Positions 7,401 through 9,378 of a stretch of 9,378 nucleotides of DNA are shown piece after piece. The DNA is taken from NCBI GenBank assembly GCA_002346745.1, contig DEAL01000027.1, forward strand, positions 43,914 to 53,291, in the 5' to 3' direction. Each line of letters begins with the position of its first letter. Positions within the stretch are counted from its first letter, which is position 1. The notes beneath the pieces are model-generated. The model saw only the letters and a list, made by a program, of their open reading frames with translations. It ran no database searches and was not told the origin of the DNA. The position numbers and the translations under genes are program-made. This DNA comes from Candidatus Neomicrothrix sp. UBA2983. Its GTDB lineage: Bacteria; Actinomycetota; Acidimicrobiia; Acidimicrobiales; MedAcidi-G1.

Positions 7401-7937
7401 GCGGTGCCCGAGGTCCGTGTCGAGCTCCCCGTGGACGCCCATCTGCCCGAGGACTACGTGTCCCGCAACGACCTTCGGCTCGAGGCCTACCGCAAGCTGG
7501 GTGCCGCCGGCCTCTCGCCGGACCCCGCTGCCGTCGACGCCGTGCGGACCGAGTGGGAGGACCGGTACGGGCCGCTACCGGCATCTGTCGAGGCCCTGGT
7601 GGCGGTGGCCCGCCTGAAGTCGCTCTGTGTGTCCCGTGGCATCGCCGAGGTCGTCGTGTCGAAGGGGCCGGGCCTCGGCGGCCCCGACCACCTGGCCCGC
7701 TGCTCGCCGGTGGTGCTGCCCCTCAGCCGCCAGACCCGGCTGGCCCGCCTCCACAAGCACGCCACGTACCGGCAGGGTCCCCAGCAGCTGGTACTGCCCC
7801 TGTGGACTGGCCCAGACGCCCCTGACCTCGCCACGCAGCTGGCGGATCTGCTGCTCGACCTGGTTCCCGTGCCCGCCCCCGATCGAGTCGCCGATCCAGA
7901 TCCTGCGGAATCCTCCGGTGGACCCGTAGCCTCCTGA
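4431..7937 (+). CDS. mfd: Transcription-repair coupling factor Mfd
   Basis: An ATP-driven DNA translocase that pushes stalled RNA polymerase off lesions and recruits UvrA for nucleotide excision repair. At 1168 residues it is full length. The UvrB-like N-terminal module (about 1-350) contains LGYRREYQVEHRGELAVRG (161-179). An Arg-rich linker (about 453-467) leads into the RNA-polymerase-interacting domain, starting near 475 with GDHVVHEQHGVARF. The RecG-like translocase has Walker A GDVGFGKT (626-633, Lys632), Walker B DEEQ (727-730), motif III TATP (753-756), motif V with TTIIESGIDMP, and motif VI QLRGRVGR (896-903). The C-terminal autoinhibitory TRCF domain starts near 1000 (VDAHLPEDYV). 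All motifs are intact. GTG 4431 gives the usual short N-terminus but has only a weak ribosome-binding site, so coupling to pth is likely. The last ~20 residues are a Pro/Asp-rich, unconserved tail. Confidence 0.97.
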   Translation: MILESLPGLLDAEPALDGTQGRRQATLAVPEPARAVVLASLAGRSGRSPLVVAVPTGTEAERLAADLGAYLGDADVELFPAWETLPFERVSPGVETMGRRLRVLHRLADPTDPNGRPRVVVASGRALVQRLGPGAGEQPPIRIGPGDEVDQTSLVADLVHLGYRREYQVEHRGELAVRGSIIDVWPSTAENPVRIDLWGDEVDRLCEFAVADQRATVPRAEVLILPCREVLPDDRVRQRAEALLATEPWGREQWQRLADGELFDGMESWLPWLVDDERVLFDLLDDDALVVAVEPRRTRDRIDDLRAEEEDLAATLATTWGADGSAFPRLHTEWDRLLAHTGAPLWTMEAVSPGPHVDSVAATGWETGAGRAETLTARVNGLLADGYRLVVAADGAGSADRLVERFAANGIELARPALDAPALPPGGSVVVAPLERGFVLPDSRLAVLTEAEATGRRRTRRRTRPRRQAAVRVFEDLAPGDHVVHEQHGVARFAGLVTRTLAGVERDYLLLEYRGDDRLYLPTDQIDAIRPYTGGERPSLSRMGGADWQKTRARVRSEVAEIAQELVVLYQTRVSADGRAFGGDTPWQHELEQSFPFQETPDQLAAITDVKEDMERPVPMDRLVCGDVGFGKTEVAVRAVFKAVQSGSQAAVLVPTTLLAQQHGQTFRDRFAPYPIRVEVLSRFLSNAEAKAVVDGVADGSVDVVIGTHRLLSEDVRFRDLGLLVVDEEQRFGVRHKEAIKQLRAHVDVLTLTATPIPRTLEMSLTGIRDLSLLDTPPADRQPILTYVGEYDERAVVEAIRRELLREGQVFFVHNRVADIEQVAGGLRELVPEARIAVAHGQMDEASLESVVLDFWEGSHDVLVCTTIIESGIDMPTVNTLVVDRADLLGLGQMHQLRGRVGRAGQRAYAYLFVPSDRSLSEEAYERLRTIGESTELGSGFRIAMRDLEIRGAGNLLGTGQSGHIAAVGYDLYCQMVNEAVAELSGRPPEAVPEVRVELPVDAHLPEDYVSRNDLRLEAYRKLGAAGLSPDPAAVDAVRTEWEDRYGPLPASVEALVAVARLKSLCVSRGIAEVVVSKGPGLGGPDHLARCSPVVLPLSRQTRLARLHKHATYRQGPQQLVLPLWTGPDAPDLATQLADLLLDLVPVPAPDRVADPDPAESSGGPVAS
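7927..7932 (+). promoter_or_regulatory. Weak candidate internal -10 box before the isomerase lipoprotein gene
   Basis: TAGCCT fits TANNNT and ends 10 nt before the GTG at 7942. This is about 3 nt further than the ideal leaderless spacing. It overlaps the last codons of mfd, and no Shine-Dalgarno sequence precedes the GTG. It could give a nearly leaderless internal transcript, or it may be chance, with translation coupled to the mfd stop 4 nt away. Confidence 0.2.
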
Positions 7938-7941
7938 ACCC

Positions 7942-8832
7942 GTGAGCCTCGCCAGCAACCCCCGACGTATCCGCCGAGCCATCGCCGTCGTGATGGCCGT
8001 CTCCGTGCTCGCCACCGCCTGCGGCAGCGACGCCTCGGTGGCGACGATCGGCGGCACCGAGGTCGAGCGGGACGAGCTGCTGGCCTGGCTCGAGGCCCGC
8101 GGGCAGATCTCGGCGGTGGGCGAGACCACGGTCGACGCCGCCATGACCGCCGAGGTGCTGGGCGAGCTGGTGTCCTACGAGTCGCTGCTGGACCTGCTGG
8201 CCGAGCACGGCACGGTCGCCGATGACGAGGACTTGACGGCGGCACGCGGCCGCCTCCTGGCGGCGGGCTTCGACGAGCACTCGCCGGCCCTGGCCCGGCT
8301 GACCCGCTGGCAGGCCGGCCTCGATGCCATCGACGCCGGCGACCTGGGCGTGCGGGCGGCCTATGCGGCCCACGCCGACCTCTACGGGCACGAACTCTGT
8401 ACCAGCCACATCCTGGTCTCGACCGCCGCCGACGCCCACGGCGTGCTCGACCTGCTGGCCGCCGGCTCCGACTTCGGCGAGCTGGCTCGTCAGGTCTCCC
8501 AGGACCCGGGATCGGGCGCCCAGGGTGGTGCCCTCGGCTGCGTGCCGCTCGGGGCGTTTGTGCCGACCTTCGAGCGGGCGACGCTGGGCGCCCTGGCGGC
8601 GGGCGAGGAACTCGTCGGCCCGGTGCCGAGCCAGTTCGGCAGCCACGTGATCCGGATCGACGAGGTCCGCACCGTCGACCCGGCGTCGTTCGACGACCTG
8701 GGTGGCCGGGCGTCGATGGTGCTGCTCGGGATCGCCTCCATGACCCGCGACGTGTCGATCGACGGCCGCTTCGGCACCTGGGATCCCGTGGTCGGACGCG
8801 TCTCCCCGCCGGCGGCGCCCGCAGAGGACTGA
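7942..8832 (+). CDS. Parvulin-type peptidyl-prolyl isomerase lipoprotein (PpiC/SurA/PrsA-like)
   Basis: Probable extracytoplasmic foldase that catalyses proline cis-trans isomerisation or chaperones secreted proteins. The 296-residue product begins with a lipoprotein signal peptide: RRIRR, a hydrophobic core (13-23) and a lipobox ending ATA-Cys27. A helical SurA-N-like region spans about 35-150. The parvulin domain (about 153-243) shows CTSHILVS (His156), DFGELARQVSQDPGSGAQGG (177-196), FERATLGALAAGE, and FGSHVIRIDEV (His235). Apart from the lipid-anchor Cys, the only cysteines are C153 and C200, one at each of two conserved parvulin motifs. GTG 7942 is chosen because it includes the full signal peptide; ATG 7993 would destroy it. 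It lies 4 nt after mfd and its stop overlaps the mazG start by 1 nt. PrsA of Gram-positives and SurA of Gram-negatives are the nearest named relatives; orthology is not claimed. Confidence 0.88.
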   Translation: MSLASNPRRIRRAIAVVMAVSVLATACGSDASVATIGGTEVERDELLAWLEARGQISAVGETTVDAAMTAEVLGELVSYESLLDLLAEHGTVADDEDLTAARGRLLAAGFDEHSPALARLTRWQAGLDAIDAGDLGVRAAYAAHADLYGHELCTSHILVSTAADAHGVLDLLAAGSDFGELARQVSQDPGSGAQGGALGCVPLGAFVPTFERATLGALAAGEELVGPVPSQFGSHVIRIDEVRTVDPASFDDLGGRASMVLLGIASMTRDVSIDGRFGTWDPVVGRVSPPAAPAED

Positions 8833-9378
8833 TGGGGGCCGGCCCCGGGGATCCGGCCGGGTCGGGAGCACCGGCGGGCCGAGCCTCGACGCCGATGCTC
8901 GAGTCGCTGGCGGCCTTCGTCGACCTGGTCGATGACCTGCGTCGGGGCTGCCCGTGGGACGCCGAGCAGACGCACGCCTCCCTGCGGCCCCACCTCCTCG
9001 AGGAGGCCCACGAGCTCCTCGAGGCGCTGGATGCCCTGGAGGCACTCGAGTCAGGAGACGCGCCTGGCGACCACCTTGCCGGGGCACTGGCGCACGTGCA
9101 GGAGGAGCTGGGCGACCTGTTGTTCCAGGTGGTGTTCCATTCCCGGATCGCCGTCGAGTCGGGCCACTTCGACCTGGGCGACGTGGCGCAGGGCATCCAC
9201 GACAAGCTGCACCACCGGCATCCGCACGTGTTCGGCGACACCGAGGTCGACGGACCGGACGAGGTCGTCGCCAACTGGGACCGCATCAAGCAGGCGGAGA
9301 AGGGCCGCTCGTCGGTCCTCGACGGGATCCCGCCGACGCTGCCGGCGCTGGCCCGTGCGGCCAAGACGCTGCGGCGGG
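8832..9378 (+). CDS. mazG: MazG nucleoside triphosphate pyrophosphohydrolase (3' end missing)
   Basis: Hydrolyses (d)NTPs to NMP and pyrophosphate, clearing damaged nucleotides from the pool; in mycobacteria MazG removes oxidised dCTP analogues. The frame is open to the window end, with 182 residues visible, covering the N-terminal catalytic MazG domain. Motifs are GCPWD (39-43), the metal-binding EEAHE (57-61) and EELGD (91-95), LLFQVVFHSRIA, then KLHHRHPHVFGD (125-136) and NWDRIKQAEK, which closely match E. coli MazG. The loop between EExxE and ExxD is about 15 residues longer than in E. coli. ATG 8832 overlaps the TGA of the preceding gene (TGATG), indicating translational coupling; it adds a Gly/Ala/Pro-rich N-terminus of 21 residues. 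ATG 8895 (residue 22) is an alternative start that would remove it. The mfd-mazG linkage is conserved in actinobacteria. Confidence 0.95.
   Translation, partial: MGAGPGDPAGSGAPAGRASTPMLESLAAFVDLVDDLRRGCPWDAEQTHASLRPHLLEEAHELLEALDALEALESGDAPGDHLAGALAHVQEELGDLLFQVVFHSRIAVESGHFDLGDVAQGIHDKLHHRHPHVFGDTEVDGPDEVVANWDRIKQAEKGRSSVLDGIPPTLPALARAAKTLRR

Noticed and set aside
7487..9364. A 625-residue - strand open frame opposite the mfd end, isomerase and mazG
   Set aside because: It is an Arg/Ser/Pro-rich shadow frame, while three genuine + strand genes occupy the same bases.

Overview
This 9.4 kb window comes from a very GC-rich chromosome with strong G/C bias at third codon positions. Together with Actinobacteria-type gene content and GTG starts, it points to a high-GC actinobacterium. 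A member of class Acidimicrobiia is my best guess, based on the Thr/Pro-rich secreted CapA-like protein, the DUF4395 protein and a parvulin-type lipoprotein placed between mfd and mazG. That assignment is inference. All eight supported genes are on the + strand. The long open frames on the - strand are GC-driven shadows of them.

Layout: (1) positions 1-1182 hold the 3' part of a secreted CapA-family (PGA_cap) metallophosphatase-like protein, entering the window inside a Thr/Ala-rich linker. (2) 1242-1760 is a four-helix DUF4395 membrane protein with two CxxC pairs; a TANNNT -10 box sits exactly where a leaderless transcript would need it. (3) 1922-2902 is prs, which makes PRPP, with its own candidate -10 box. 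(4) From 3071 to the window end is a tightly packed run: rplY/ctc (ribosomal protein L25), pth (peptidyl-tRNA hydrolase), mfd (transcription-repair coupling factor), a PpiC/SurA-type peptidyl-prolyl isomerase lipoprotein, and mazG (nucleotide pyrophosphohydrolase, cut by the window end). Gaps in this run are 15, 13 and 4 nt, and the last pair overlaps by 1 nt, so it is probably one operon with a promoter near 2962.

The genes share a housekeeping theme: PRPP supply for nucleotide synthesis, ribosome function and peptidyl-tRNA recycling, rescue of stalled RNA polymerase and repair, extracytoplasmic protein folding, and nucleotide-pool clean-up. The order prs...rplY-pth and mfd...mazG matches the conserved actinobacterial neighbourhood (in Mycobacterium tuberculosis these sit within Rv1014c-Rv1021). 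I see no mobile element, CRISPR array, tRNA, rRNA, phage or defence gene. No intergenic stretch exceeds 170 nt. I found no convincing undescribed system. The points most worth a second look are the leaderless DUF4395 promoter, the paired cysteines in the isomerase lipoprotein and in DUF4395, and a loop insertion in MazG.
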